From positions 31,863 to 95,862 of the forward strand of contig CAJTVR010000004.1 of the NCBI GenBank assembly GCA_910580075.1: a stretch of DNA of 64,000 nt. Reading direction: 5' to 3'. Origin of the DNA: an uncultured Eubacterium sp. (GTDB lineage Bacteria > Bacillota > Clostridia > Lachnospirales > Lachnospiraceae). The notes beneath the pieces were generated by a model. It did no database searches, was not told the origin of the DNA, and saw only the letters and a program-made list of their open reading frames with translations. Shown here piece after piece: positions 16,616 through 26,152 of this stretch. The position numbers and the translations under genes were made by a program. Position 1 is the stretch's first letter. Every line of letters begins with the position of its first letter.

Positions 16616-17239
16616 TTGGAATATACACAAGAGAATCAGATGAATGTTCAGACGGAACAGGCAAAGCGGCCTGTGATTACGATCGTACTGGTAATTATAA
16701 ATGCAGCAGTCTGGTGTATCATGGAGTTTTTTGGGGATACTCAGGATGGAGCATTTATTGCAAAATATGGGGGAATGTATCTGGAAATAATCGATACAGG
16801 TGAGTGGTACAGGCTGTTTATATCCATGTTTTTGCATTTTGGAGCAGAACATCTAGCGAACAATATGATACTGCTGGCTGCGGCGGGCAGTAAATTAGAG
16901 AATGCAGCTGGATCTTTCCAGTATCTGGTTATTTATCTGGGCGCAGGACTTTTGGGAAATGTATTGTCTTTATACCATATGTTTCAGACAGGTGATTATG
17001 CAGTCAGTGCGGGAGCTTCCGGCGCAGTATTTGGAATTATTGGCGCTCTGGTCTGGACAGCTGTACGCAATAAAGGAAGTATTGAGGGACTTTCTGTAAA
17101 AGGACTTTTGCTCATGATAGCTTTGTGCATGTATTATGGGATTACAACGGCAGGCGTGAATAACTGGGCGCACGCAGGCGGTGCGGCTGGCGGATTTTTC
17201 CTGTGTGTACTTTTATACAGAAAACGACAGAATGCTTGA
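16616..17239 (+). CDS. Rhomboid-family intramembrane serine protease
   Basis: 207 residues from a TTG at 16616; an ATG at 16640 is the alternative. Six membrane helices are evident. The catalytic dyad is seen in GASGAVFGIIG (Ser, about residue 127) and NWAHAGGAAGG (His, about residue 187). The HFGAEHLANNM segment is the usual helix 2 His-Asn region. Rhomboids cleave membrane-anchored substrates within the bilayer. It is the last gene before the operon gives way to unrelated genes; a role in trimming tad proteins is possible but unproven. Confidence 0.85.
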   Translation: MEYTQENQMNVQTEQAKRPVITIVLVIINAAVWCIMEFFGDTQDGAFIAKYGGMYLEIIDTGEWYRLFISMFLHFGAEHLANNMILLAAAGSKLENAAGSFQYLVIYLGAGLLGNVLSLYHMFQTGDYAVSAGASGAVFGIIGALVWTAVRNKGSIEGLSVKGLLLMIALCMYYGITTAGVNNWAHAGGAAGGFFLCVLLYRKRQNA

Positions 17240-17324
17240 AATTATTTGTAAAAGCCGATATACTATGTGATAGGTATTTGTGAAAAACTTAATAGTTTAG
17301 AAGCATACAAATGAGAGGTAGAAT

Positions 17325-18326
17325 ATGAAAGTAAATATTTATTATGGCGGCAGAGGGGTTTTGGATGATCCTACTTTGTACGTAATTAATAAAATGCAGC
17401 AGGTGCTTGTAGAATTACGTGTAACCGTAGAACGTTATAATATCTATGAACAAAAAAACAGTATTGCAACACTTCCGCAGACTATAAAAGAAGCGGATGG
17501 AATTATTCTGGCAACTACAGTGGAATGGCTAGGAATAGGCGGTTATATGCAGCAGTTTTTAGATGCGTGCTGGCTGTATGGAGATAAAGAAAAGTTCAGT
17601 CAGATTTATATGCAGCCGGTTGTAATGTCGACTGCCTATGGTGAACGCGAAGGAGAACTGACGCTTGCAAATGCATGGGAAATGTTAGGCGGCCTGCCGT
17701 GCAGCGGATTGTGCGGTTATGTGGCAGATTTACTGACTTTTGAAATGAATCAGGATTATTCAGTGATTATTGAAAAAAAGGCTGAAAATTTATATCGTAC
17801 AATTTCACAAAAAATGAAAAGTCTTCCGAACAGCAATCAGGCAGTTACAAAAACAGTGCTTCGGACACAGGATCTGGGACTTACTCCGCAGGAGAGCGAG
17901 CAGCTGTCTAAATATGTATCAGATGACAGTTACGTTAAAAAACAAAAAGAGGATATTGAAGAGCTGGCAAATAAATTTAAAGGATTGCTGGATAAAGATA
18001 AGACTGAGGACGAAGATGAAACGCCAATGTATATTGCAGACTTTGAAACTCATTTTAAACCGCAGAAAGATTTTAAGGCTAAATATCTGTTTATTATTGA
18101 AGGAAGGAAAAAGCCTTTAACAATAGAAGTAGCACAGGAAGAACTTGTGTGCAGTTATGGTAAGCAGGATGGGATAGATGTGTATGCAAAAATGACAACG
18201 GATGTATTAGAACGGATTATTGCTGGAAAAATGACATTCCAAAGGGCATTTATGACAGGTGAATTAACGGCTAAGGGGAATTTTAAGACGCTTCGCATGC
18301 TGGATGATTTGTTTAATTTTGTGTAA
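17325..18326 (+). CDS. Flavodoxin-like/NADPH-dependent FMN reductase fused to SCP2 domain
   Basis: 333 residues. Residues 1-165 have a flavodoxin-type fold: an N-terminal MKVNIYYGGRG strand, ADGIILATTVEWLGIGGYMQ around the flavin-binding loop, and VVMSTAYGEREGE. A charged linker follows. The C-terminus, about 230-333, has SCP2-like features (KYLFIIEGRKKPLTIEV, then MTFQRAFMTGELTAKGNF), a lipid- or sterol-binding fold. The function of this fusion is not established; it may handle a hydrophobic redox substrate. Confidence 0.65.
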   Translation: MKVNIYYGGRGVLDDPTLYVINKMQQVLVELRVTVERYNIYEQKNSIATLPQTIKEADGIILATTVEWLGIGGYMQQFLDACWLYGDKEKFSQIYMQPVVMSTAYGEREGELTLANAWEMLGGLPCSGLCGYVADLLTFEMNQDYSVIIEKKAENLYRTISQKMKSLPNSNQAVTKTVLRTQDLGLTPQESEQLSKYVSDDSYVKKQKEDIEELANKFKGLLDKDKTEDEDETPMYIADFETHFKPQKDFKAKYLFIIEGRKKPLTIEVAQEELVCSYGKQDGIDVYAKMTTDVLERIIAGKMTFQRAFMTGELTAKGNFKTLRMLDDLFNFV

Positions 18327-18437
18327 TGAAGCAATGAATCTGGCAAGCTGCCAGAAAGTTTCATGCTTTTTGGCAGCAGAAGAATGGAACATTCAGTACA
18401 GTTTCTACAGATTCTGACTGAATGCTGTAAAATGGAT

Positions 18438-19067
18438 TTAACTGACAGGAAGTGAAATGGTAAAGGTGCATCCTTTTCCTGGATGATTTTCCAGTTTTAA
18501 TGTTCCGCCATGGCCTTCAATAATCTGCTTAGTAATAGCCAGGCCGAGTCCTGTACCCTGGTCTTTGGTAGTAGTGAACATTTGAAATACTTTGTCTTCA
18601 AGATCTGCAGGAATACCTCCGCCGCAGTCGGATACACAGATTGTTACAAATGAACTGTTTAAATGTGTCGCTATTGTGATATTTTGAGAGCCAGTTTCAG
18701 CGGAGTTTTTCAGAAGGTTTAAGACTGCCTGTTTTAGTTTGATATGATCGGCATTTATAACAGGAAGATGACTGTATAAGTTTAAATTCCATTGCTGGTC
18801 AGGATAGGTATCTTTCATCTGTTTGCATATTTCTTTAAGCAGAAGGTTTAAATCCAGTGCTTCTTTCTGAAGATGACCGGCAGCGCTTGCCTGAGATATT
18901 TCAAGAACCATGTTTTTCAGATAAGTTATTTCATGCCTGATATTATTCCAATAAGGTTCTGACTGTAGCTTCGGGCATTTGCTGTTTAGCAGCTGTACAG
19001 AACTGTTTATCAGAGTTATGGTGTTTTTAATTTCATGAAAAATTTGCTGATAATCCTGTGAATTCAT
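18438..19067 (-). CDS. Cytosolic sensor histidine kinase
   Basis: 209 residues on the minus strand with no membrane or sensor domain. A HisKA-like dimerisation segment begins at once (FHEIKNTITLINSSVQLL, phospho-acceptor His about residue 11). The HATPase domain follows, with N box LNLLKNSAETG, G1 DCGGGIPADL and G2 GTGLGLAITKQIIEGHGG. No response regulator gene is adjacent, so the partner is unknown. The short form recalls kinases that receive signals through partner proteins. Confidence 0.8.
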   Translation of the reverse strand: MNSQDYQQIFHEIKNTITLINSSVQLLNSKCPKLQSEPYWNNIRHEITYLKNMVLEISQASAAGHLQKEALDLNLLLKEICKQMKDTYPDQQWNLNLYSHLPVINADHIKLKQAVLNLLKNSAETGSQNITIATHLNSSFVTICVSDCGGGIPADLEDKVFQMFTTTKDQGTGLGLAITKQIIEGHGGTLKLENHPGKGCTFTISLPVS

Positions 19068-19175
19068 AATAATCCCCCTTTATCAATGTAGTTTTGATAA
19101 ATTTTAGCATTTTTTGTATTTAGATACAATAAAAAAAATAAATTTTATAACTAAAATATTAAGAGGAGAAGAAAA

Positions 19176-19595
19176 ATGAGAGATGATAATTGTATATTTT
19201 GTAAAATTATAGCAGGTGAGATTCCGTCCAGGACGATTTATGAGGATGAGGATTTTAAAGTCATTCTGGACGCAAATCCGGCTTCTAAAGGACATGCATT
19301 AATTCTTCCAAAGGAACATTTTGCAAATATTTATGAAATCAGTGAAGAAATGTTAGCAAAAGCAGCCGCACTGGCAAAAAAACTCGCATCACATATGACC
19401 AGCGTGCTGGATTGTGACGGGCTTAATTTATTGCAGAATAATGGGGAAGTTGCGGGACAGACAGTCTTTCATTTTCATTTGCATCTGATTCCGCGCTATA
19501 CGGGTATGAAAAACAAAGATTTACTGAACTGGACCCATGAAGAATTTACAGCAGAAGAACAGGATGAGATCTGTCAGAAACTGAAAAGCTGTTAA
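19176..19595 (+). CDS. HIT-family nucleotide hydrolase (HinT-like)
   Basis: 139 residues, starting after AGAGGAGAAG. It begins with CIFCKIIAGEIPS, and the histidine triad is HFHLHLIPRY at about residues 98-107. Such enzymes hydrolyse AMP-lysine or other nucleoside phosphoramidates. Length and N-terminal Cys pair are typical of Firmicutes HIT proteins. Confidence 0.92.
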   Translation: MRDDNCIFCKIIAGEIPSRTIYEDEDFKVILDANPASKGHALILPKEHFANIYEISEEMLAKAAALAKKLASHMTSVLDCDGLNLLQNNGEVAGQTVFHFHLHLIPRYTGMKNKDLLNWTHEEFTAEEQDEICQKLKSC

Positions 19596-19671
19596 TATTC
19601 TGTAAAAAGTCTGGCGGATGCAGTTTTAGAAAATGAAACTCAGGGGTTTCCAAAACAGCATCCGCAGGCTG

Positions 19672-20736
19672 TCAGTTTGCAGTTTCTTCGATTAAAGAAA
19701 CGATTTTTTCTATAGAATCTATCATGCTGCTTTGTTTCATAGCCGAGATATAGCGGTCACGGTTATTATAAGTTTCATGAATCATATGCAGCAGCTTATC
19801 AGGAGTAATGATTTCTTCTTCTACGACAACGCTGAACCCCTGTTTTTCAAAAGAGTGTGCGTTTAACAGCTGGTCTCCGCGGCTGGCATTTGCAGACAGC
19901 GGAATCAGAATATTTGGTTTGTGAAGGGCAAGAAGTTCACAGATAGAGTTTGCCCCTGCACGCGAGATTACAAGGTCTGCGAGGGCAAAAATATCATTCA
20001 GTTCCGCACCGATATATTCGTATTGTTTGTAGCCGGCAGTCCGGTTTAATGATTCTTCTATATTTCCTTTTCCGCACATATGTACGACCTGGTAAGATTT
20101 TAATAATTCTGGCAGCAGTCCGCGAATGGTATCATTAATAAATTTGGACCCGCTGCTTCCGCCTACGACGAATAAAACAGGTTTTTCTGAATTAAACCGG
20201 CAGCGTTTACGTGCGTGTTCTTTATTTCCAGATAAAAGTTCGCTTCTGATTGGTGAGCCAGTCAGTACAGCTTTGCCTTCTGGAAGATATTTCAGGGTTT
20301 CTGGAAAATTACAGCATACTTTAACTGCATTTGGGATCGCCAGCTTATTAGCAAGTCCCGGTGTCAGGTCTGATTCATGGATAATAGATGGCACATGACA
20401 CAGTTTTGCTGCTAGTATTACAGGGACGGATACAAAACCGCCTTTAGAAAATACAATATCTGGTTTCAGCCTGTGCATGAGGCGGATAGATTGAGCGAGG
20501 CCTTTTAATACTTTAAGCGGGTCCGAAAAATTTTTAATATCAAAGTAGCGGCGGAGTTTTCCGGAAGAAATTGCATAATATGGAATATTCTGCTCCTTCA
20601 GCAGCTGTTTTTCGATTCCGTTATATGAGCCTATATAAGAGATGTCAAATCCAGCCTCGCGAAGCCGCGGAAGCAGGGCTATATTAGGTGTGACGTGTCC
20701 GGCTGTGCCACCGCCGGTTAAAATTATTTTTTTCAT
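19672..20736 (-). CDS. murG: UDP-N-acetylglucosamine transferase MurG
   Basis: 354 residues from the start at 20736, chosen because AAAGGA lies just before it and the family N-terminus MKKIILTGGGTAGHVTPN begins there. It transfers GlcNAc from UDP-GlcNAc to lipid I, making lipid II at the inner membrane face. The donor-binding region is present (VVGGSSGSKFIND, ISRAGANSICELLAL). It stands alone on the minus strand rather than in a division/cell-wall cluster, which occurs in Lachnospiraceae. Confidence 0.93.
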   Translation of the reverse strand: MKKIILTGGGTAGHVTPNIALLPRLREAGFDISYIGSYNGIEKQLLKEQNIPYYAISSGKLRRYFDIKNFSDPLKVLKGLAQSIRLMHRLKPDIVFSKGGFVSVPVILAAKLCHVPSIIHESDLTPGLANKLAIPNAVKVCCNFPETLKYLPEGKAVLTGSPIRSELLSGNKEHARKRCRFNSEKPVLFVVGGSSGSKFINDTIRGLLPELLKSYQVVHMCGKGNIEESLNRTAGYKQYEYIGAELNDIFALADLVISRAGANSICELLALHKPNILIPLSANASRGDQLLNAHSFEKQGFSVVVEEEIITPDKLLHMIHETYNNRDRYISAMKQSSMIDSIEKIVSLIEETAN

Positions 20737-20838
20737 TTGAAATCCTTTCCTCAACAATTTATATTTATTATTAATCGAAAAAAGCGAAATGTCAAATCCT
20801 TATTTTCTTAATTCTATACAAAATTAGGAGAAAAAGAC

Positions 20839-20866
20839 TTGTAAATAGTAAATAAAAGAATAGAAT
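20839..20866 (+). promoter_or_regulatory. Likely sigma-A promoter for the 20930 gene
   Basis: TTGTAA and TAGAAT are separated by 16 bases, 64 bases before the start codon of the following gene. Confidence 0.5.
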
Positions 20867-20929
20867 ATAGGCATGGGGTATTGTCAGCAGCAAACTTAAT
20901 ATGAGGTAATTGAGGTAAAAGGTGAAACG

Positions 20930-22171
20930 ATGGATGTGAGGTTATTTCGATATTTATTAAAAAATACATCTAGTGCAGTAGTAATGTCTGGATGTACATG
21001 GGATAAGGGTGCACAGGAACAGGTTCGTTATGCCTATACTTGTGAGATGGTCCATAATTCTGCAGCCAAAAGCAGTCAGAGCAGATTCGAACAGTCATCC
21101 TGCAGCAGCCCGCTCAATTTATTTATTATGGGGAGTTTTTCGATTGAAGATGCACAGCGTTTAATAGATACTATCCGCTATGGCAGTATAGAAACGGTAA
21201 TTCTTCCTTATTTAGTACCAATACAGAGATTTTTGATACTGCAGACAATGGTATCAAAAGAAATCACGGACAAGGATCTGATTGATTTTATACGCACGCC
21301 GTATTTATATTTAAAGAAGACAGCTGTAAAGAAAATATATTTTATTTATGGAAACGGCAGTCTTTTTGATAAAACGGAAAGCGGAATGTATCCTGGATAT
21401 TATTTTGAATTTCAGGACAAAGAATTGCTGGACATGATAGAGGAAATGGAAGGTTACCGGATTCCTGTTGTGAAGGCCGGATATCTGATTGATAACAGAA
21501 CACTGTTTTATTTTGGTCATTACGGAGTGGATTTGTATATGATCAGACAATTTATTTTCCGATATGCAAGAAGTCTGCGGATAGAAAAGATTGATGACAG
21601 GGAAATCCAGAAAATGATGCTTGTATACCAGAAAGTATTTGCCGACTGGCGTCAGGACACACTGACTGTATTCTGCAGTCCTACAGAAATAACTGCATCT
21701 CAGACAGACTGTGTGTTTCATGCAATAGTCGTCGATAAGGAAGAACTTTGTCATACAGATATCGAAATGGATGAGGGCCGGTGCTCGGTGAAATGCATGC
21801 TGTATAATGATTACGATGTCTGTCACTGCCACCGGACACAGGAAACAGAGCTGCGTGCGGGAATTCTTCTTTTAGGAAATGTGAAACTGAGAAAATATTT
21901 AAAAGAAATCAAGAGCCGTTATGAAGCAGTCGGGCAGCAGATTCGTGCTGTTTCGATTCCAAATTGCGGAAATATCCATAACTGGGATAAAGAATTAACA
22001 GAATTAAAAGTAGGAAAAAATGCAGTTTTCTGGATTTGTCCGCTGCACACACAATTGCCGGACCAGGTTTTGCGGGAAATTAAATCCAAAAATGCAAGAT
22101 ACCGTATTGTGGGATTAAATGAAGATTATGGATGCTGCTTTAACGGTTTTCTTACAGAAAAAACAGAGTAA
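20930..22171 (+). CDS. Unrecognised 413-residue cytosolic protein
   Basis: No clear family. The segment RLIDTIRYGSIETVILPYLV, followed by PIQRFLILQ, recalls a stretch seen in some MBL-fold hydrolases, but the HxHxDH metal motif is absent, so a catalytic MBL call is not supported. The second half has two Cys-rich patches (CMLYNDYDVCHCH and GLNEDYGCCF). It has its own promoter-like sequence and is followed by a small membrane protein gene. Codon use resembles the host neighbours. Confidence 0.55.
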   Translation: MDVRLFRYLLKNTSSAVVMSGCTWDKGAQEQVRYAYTCEMVHNSAAKSSQSRFEQSSCSSPLNLFIMGSFSIEDAQRLIDTIRYGSIETVILPYLVPIQRFLILQTMVSKEITDKDLIDFIRTPYLYLKKTAVKKIYFIYGNGSLFDKTESGMYPGYYFEFQDKELLDMIEEMEGYRIPVVKAGYLIDNRTLFYFGHYGVDLYMIRQFIFRYARSLRIEKIDDREIQKMMLVYQKVFADWRQDTLTVFCSPTEITASQTDCVFHAIVVDKEELCHTDIEMDEGRCSVKCMLYNDYDVCHCHRTQETELRAGILLLGNVKLRKYLKEIKSRYEAVGQQIRAVSIPNCGNIHNWDKELTELKVGKNAVFWICPLHTQLPDQVLREIKSKNARYRIVGLNEDYGCCFNGFLTEKTE

Positions 22172-22290
22172 ACAGGATTTCTGCAAACAATAACACAAGA
22201 TGTTTTACATACAGCCTTCGACAGTATCTGCAATTGACATCTACTATGATGGTAATTGTCCCGGGAATATTTTAGAAAGGAAATTGAGGT

Positions 22291-22668
22291 ATGTTAGATC
22301 AGATTCTGACGCAGGCAGTGTCAAACATACAGCTGGTCACAGCAGTCCTGCTTTTGACAGTGGCGCTTTTACAACTTGTGCATATAGGACAGACAAGCCG
22401 GATTAACAAAAAGCTCAGCCGCGCAGGAAGATGGCTGCAGCGGTATCTAAACGCTGTATTCAGTGAAGAAACAGATGATGAACCCGCGGAAGAACAGATA
22501 CAGGCAGGGCAGGAAATTACGGTGACAGCAGGAGATAAGGAAATGCAGCTGGAAGCAGCTGCAGCAAGAAGCCGTCAGGAAGAAAATATGCGGGTGTCTC
22601 TTGCGCATAAAAAATTAAAAAAGGATGAAGAAATATTAGATACTGTGCTTCAGGAAATTTTTGACTAG
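22291..22668 (+). CDS. Small membrane-anchored protein, 125 aa
   Basis: The ATG follows AGAAAGGAAATTGAGGT. An N-terminal membrane helix (LVTAVLLLTVALLQLVHI) is followed by a basic stretch and a long acidic, Gln-rich helical tail that may be coiled coil. Function not recognised. It lies between the unrecognised 413-residue gene and pgi, and pgi has its own promoter. Confidence 0.55.
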   Translation: MLDQILTQAVSNIQLVTAVLLLTVALLQLVHIGQTSRINKKLSRAGRWLQRYLNAVFSEETDDEPAEEQIQAGQEITVTAGDKEMQLEAAAARSRQEENMRVSLAHKKLKKDEEILDTVLQEIFD

Positions 22669-22735
22669 CAGATAGGTATGAAAACAGAGAAATATCCAGT
22701 CTGTTTCAAAATTTGTTAAAAACTTACAGAATAAC

Positions 22736-22764
22736 TTGCAGATTTCTTATTATTTTGTTAGAAT
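22736..22764 (+). promoter_or_regulatory. Sigma-A promoter of pgi
   Basis: TTGCAG and TAGAAT at 17-base spacing, 69 bases ahead of the pgi start; good matches to both hexamers. Confidence 0.7.
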
Positions 22765-22832
22765 AGTTACTATGACGCACAAACAATTTAAGAAAAAGTC
22801 TGTGTACAACAATACAACAAGGAGATGTTAAT

Positions 22833-24179
22833 ATGAGCAAAATTACATTCGATTACTCAAAAGCAGCTGCATTTATCAGCGAAGAAGAAGCAGGGTACAT
22901 GAGCAAACTTACAAATGATGCAAAGGAGCTTCTGGTATCTAAGAACGGGGCAGGAAATGATTTTCTTGGCTGGATAGATCTTCCTGTAGATTATGATAAG
23001 GAAGAGTTTGTCCGTATTCAGAAGGCAGCTGAAAAAATTCAGTCAGATTCTGATGTGCTTTTGGTAATTGGTATTGGCGGCTCTTACCTGGGAGCACGCG
23101 CTGCAATTGAGTTTTTGAGACATGGATTTTACAATAACATTTCAAAAGATATGCGCAAAACACCGGAAATTTACTATGCTGGCAACAGCATCAGCGGCTC
23201 TTATGTGCAGGGGCTGATTGATGTAATCGGCGACAGGGATTTTTCTGTAAATGTTATTTCAAAATCTGGTACGACAACAGAACCAGCTATTGCATTCCGT
23301 ATTTTTAAGGAAATGCTCGAAAAGAAGTATGGCAAAGAAGGCGCAGCAAAGAGAATCTATGCTACAACTGACAAATCAAGGGGCGCATTAAAGAGCCTGG
23401 CAGACGAAGAAGGCTATGAAACATTCGTAGTTCCGGACGATGTAGGCGGACGTTTTTCAGTATTAACAGCAGTAGGTCTTCTTCCGATTGCAGCCAGCGG
23501 TGCAGATATTACAAAACTGATGGAAGGCGCAGCAGAAGGAAGAAAACTTGCATTAGAAAGCAGTTTTGAAGACAATGCAGCTTTACAGTATGCAGCAATC
23601 CGTAATATTCTGCTCAGAAAAGGAAAATCAGTGGAAGTACTGGCTAATTATGAGCCAAGCCTTCATTATGTGTCTGAATGGTGGAAACAGTTATACGGAG
23701 AATCTGAAGGCAAAGACCAGAAAGGTATTTTCCCGGCTTCTGTAGACCTTACAACAGACCTGCATTCTATGGGGCAGTTTATACAGGACGGTGCCAGAAT
23801 TATGTTTGAGACTGTGTTAAATGTAGAACAGTCCCGCTGCCGTATCGAAATTAAGGAAGAGCCGGTAGATCTGGATGGTCTGAACTATCTGGCAGGAAAG
23901 GACATGGATTTTGTCAATAAGAGTGCTATGAATGGTACAATTCTGGCACATACAGACGGCAATGTGCCAAATCTTATGGTTCGCATTCCAGAGCAGAATG
24001 AATTTTATCTCGGCCAGCTGATTTATTTCTTTGAATTTGCCTGCGGTGTAAGCGGTTATCTGCTGGGTGTGAATCCGTTTAACCAGCCAGGTGTTGAAAG
24101 CTATAAGAAAAATATGTTTGCACTTTTAGGCAAGCCAGGGTATGAAGCTGAGAAGGAAGCATTGTTAAAGAGATTATAA
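22833..24179 (+). CDS. pgi: Glucose-6-phosphate isomerase
   Basis: 448 residues, the usual length for the Firmicutes form. It interconverts glucose 6-phosphate and fructose 6-phosphate in glycolysis. Visible motifs are GIGGSYLGARAAIEFL (substrate phosphate region), SKSGTTTEPAIAFRI, the TTDLHSMGQFIQDG segment and the C-terminal FNQPGVESYKKN. It is monocistronic, with its own promoter and a terminator 28 bases after the stop. The ribosome site is AAGGAG. Confidence 0.96.
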   Translation: MSKITFDYSKAAAFISEEEAGYMSKLTNDAKELLVSKNGAGNDFLGWIDLPVDYDKEEFVRIQKAAEKIQSDSDVLLVIGIGGSYLGARAAIEFLRHGFYNNISKDMRKTPEIYYAGNSISGSYVQGLIDVIGDRDFSVNVISKSGTTTEPAIAFRIFKEMLEKKYGKEGAAKRIYATTDKSRGALKSLADEEGYETFVVPDDVGGRFSVLTAVGLLPIAASGADITKLMEGAAEGRKLALESSFEDNAALQYAAIRNILLRKGKSVEVLANYEPSLHYVSEWWKQLYGESEGKDQKGIFPASVDLTTDLHSMGQFIQDGARIMFETVLNVEQSRCRIEIKEEPVDLDGLNYLAGKDMDFVNKSAMNGTILAHTDGNVPNLMVRIPEQNEFYLGQLIYFFEFACGVSGYLLGVNPFNQPGVESYKKNMFALLGKPGYEAEKEALLKRL

Positions 24180-24207
24180 TTATTAACAATCATTACGAAA
24201 ATTTTTC

Positions 24208-24240
24208 AAAGGATTGATGGGAAACTGTCAATCCTTTTTA
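24208..24240 (+). terminator. Terminator of pgi
   Basis: AAAGGATTGA pairs with TCAATCCTTT around a 10-base loop and ends in a T-rich run. Confidence 0.8.
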
Positions 24241-24327
24241 TTTGAAATTTTACGAGCATCTCTCCTGCCATTTTAACCGCATAAATACACCCTTTCCCAG
24301 AATCTCCAAAAAAATTTAAAAAAAAAT

Positions 24328-24356
24328 TTGACAAAACTGTTACAACGTGATAGAAT
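24328..24356 (+). promoter_or_regulatory. Strong sigma-A promoter with overlapping inverted repeat (SleB-like gene)
   Basis: Consensus TTGACA (24328-24333) is followed at 17 bases by TAGAAT (24351-24356). The GTTACAACGTGAT within and just after it is partly mirrored by ATCACATCGTAAC, so a repressor site may overlap the -10 region. An untranslated leader of roughly 100 bases precedes the gene. Confidence 0.75.
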
Positions 24357-24463
24357 CACATCGTAACAAAGTTGTAACAAATGTAATAAAAAATGAATAA
24401 AATAAATAAATACGTAAATGAAAAATAAAGTTTTATTCATGGAAAAAACGGAGGTTTATTATT

Positions 24464-25882
24464 ATGCGAGGAAACAAGAAACTGATACAGGGCATGACTG
24501 CTGCTGGTGCGGCAGGGGTAATTGCATGTACAGTTGCCTTTTCCCAACCACAGATAATGCGGACCGAAGAAACAATCCAGATTACAAAGAATCAAACGTC
24601 TGGCATTATGGCAGTATTAAATCAGGATGATCAGCAGGCAGACGGTTTTCAGAAGTTTACAATTGAAAAGAATGTAACAGACCGTGTATCGGCTGCTGCA
24701 CCGGCTTCTGTTCCGAATTTGTTTACAGGAGAACGGGCAGAGGACATGGATGAGCAGGATGCTGTATTGCCGGAAGAAATAAATACAGATGAAGCTGCAT
24801 CTGATAAAGATGTACAGGATAAAGAATCAGGTAAAGAAAAAAATTCAAAGAACGAAGAAAAAAAAGATACCCAGGATAATGGCAAAACGGAAAAAGAGAT
24901 AAAAGTAAAAGAAGAGAAAAAAGCAAAAATAAGTGCCAAAGAAAAAAAACAGGCTGAAGAAACAAAACAATGGAAAAATAAACTGATGGCTGACGTCGAT
25001 GATTATTTAAATATCCGCAAATCTTCGAATGAAAATTCTGGAATCGCAGGAAAGCTGCGCAAAGGCGATGTAGCCAAAGTGATAAAAAAGGGTAAAGCCT
25101 GGACAAAAATCAAATCTGGGTCTGTGACAGGATATGTAAAGAACGAGTATTGTGTATATGGCGCAAAAGCGCAGAAACTGGCAGAAAAAATCTGTAAGAT
25201 TTATGCCACAGTTCAGGCAGACGGCCTTCGTATCCGCAAAAATGCAAATGAAAACGCAATTGTGCTGGATGCTGCTTTTGAAGGCGATAAGCTGTTAGTC
25301 AGCACAAAGGCAAAGAAGAAAGACGGCTGGGTTACTGTAAAATTAGACGGCCTGAAAGGATATGTTGCAGAAGAATTTGTAAAAGTCGGTCTTGGAACCG
25401 GCAAAGCAATTTCTATAGAAGAAGAGCGGGCAATGCTTGAAGCACAAAGAAAGGCAGAGCAGATGGCTTCTGTCAGGTCAGTGTCATCATCATCGTCTTC
25501 ATCATCATCAGCAGCAAGTACCGCAGCTTCCAGTTCGTCGTCAGTATCTTCCAGCGATCTGACTCTGCTTTCTGCAATTATATTCTGTGAGGCAGGCGGA
25601 GAGAGCTATGCCGGACAGGTAGCAGTAGGCGCAGTTGTTATGAACAGGGTAAAAAGCGGGTCATTCCCGAATTCTATTTCAAGTGTTGTATATCAGAGCG
25701 GCCAGTTTTCACCGGTAGCAAACGGAGCTCTTGCCAGAGCACTTTCTAACGGAAACTACAGACACTGTACATCAGCAGCACAGGCAGCTCTTGCAGGCAG
25801 CGATAATACAGGAGGAGCAAAGTTCTTCCACCGTGTTAACGGAGCTGCAGGGCTTGTAATTGGAAATCACGTTTTTTATTAA
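24464..25882 (+). CDS. Exported SleB-type cell-wall hydrolase with SH3b repeats
   Basis: 472 residues; the ATG lies 9 bases after GGAGG. An N-terminal export/anchor segment (TAAGAAGVIACTVAF) is followed by a Lys/Glu-rich coiled region (about 110-170). Two SH3b wall-binding repeats come next (about 178-235 and 248-310: DVDDYLNIRKSSNENSG and QADGLRIRKNANENA). A serine-rich linker lies at about 340-365. The C-terminal SleB/hydrolase_2 domain (about 368-472) has FCEAGGESYAGQVAVGAVV with its conserved Glu. This kind of enzyme cuts peptidoglycan; the SH3b architecture suggests vegetative wall remodelling rather than only spore germination. Confidence 0.85.
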   Translation: MRGNKKLIQGMTAAGAAGVIACTVAFSQPQIMRTEETIQITKNQTSGIMAVLNQDDQQADGFQKFTIEKNVTDRVSAAAPASVPNLFTGERAEDMDEQDAVLPEEINTDEAASDKDVQDKESGKEKNSKNEEKKDTQDNGKTEKEIKVKEEKKAKISAKEKKQAEETKQWKNKLMADVDDYLNIRKSSNENSGIAGKLRKGDVAKVIKKGKAWTKIKSGSVTGYVKNEYCVYGAKAQKLAEKICKIYATVQADGLRIRKNANENAIVLDAAFEGDKLLVSTKAKKKDGWVTVKLDGLKGYVAEEFVKVGLGTGKAISIEEERAMLEAQRKAEQMASVRSVSSSSSSSSSAASTAASSSSSVSSSDLTLLSAIIFCEAGGESYAGQVAVGAVVMNRVKSGSFPNSISSVVYQSGQFSPVANGALARALSNGNYRHCTSAAQAALAGSDNTGGAKFFHRVNGAAGLVIGNHVFY

Positions 25883-25907
25883 TAAATTGTAATGAAATAG
25901 TAATAAT

Positions 25908-25937
25908 AAAAACCGCTGTCGTAATACAGCGGTTTTT
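25908..25937 (+). terminator. Terminator of the SleB-like gene
   Basis: A perfect 12-base stem, AAAAACCGCTGT/ACAGCGGTTTTT, around a 6-base loop. Confidence 0.85.
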
Positions 25938-26152
25938 ATTGTGTCATTTTTTGGTATTATCTTCAAAAAATAAGCCTTTTTGTGAAGAATTAAGGAAGTT
26001 TGGATGTTTTCACGGTTGTAAATTAAGTTTAATTATAGTATGATAAAGAAAATTTACAGGCATATTAATATTACAGGCATCTGTTTTTATATTCATTATG
26101 CTGCGTATATCAGCCGGAAACAGGCTGATCGTCAGAAAAGGAGGGATGAGAT

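Noticed and set aside
24418..24630. Reading frame beginning in the leader of the SleB-like gene
   Set aside because: It overlaps the real start in another frame and has no ribosome site or protein-like composition.
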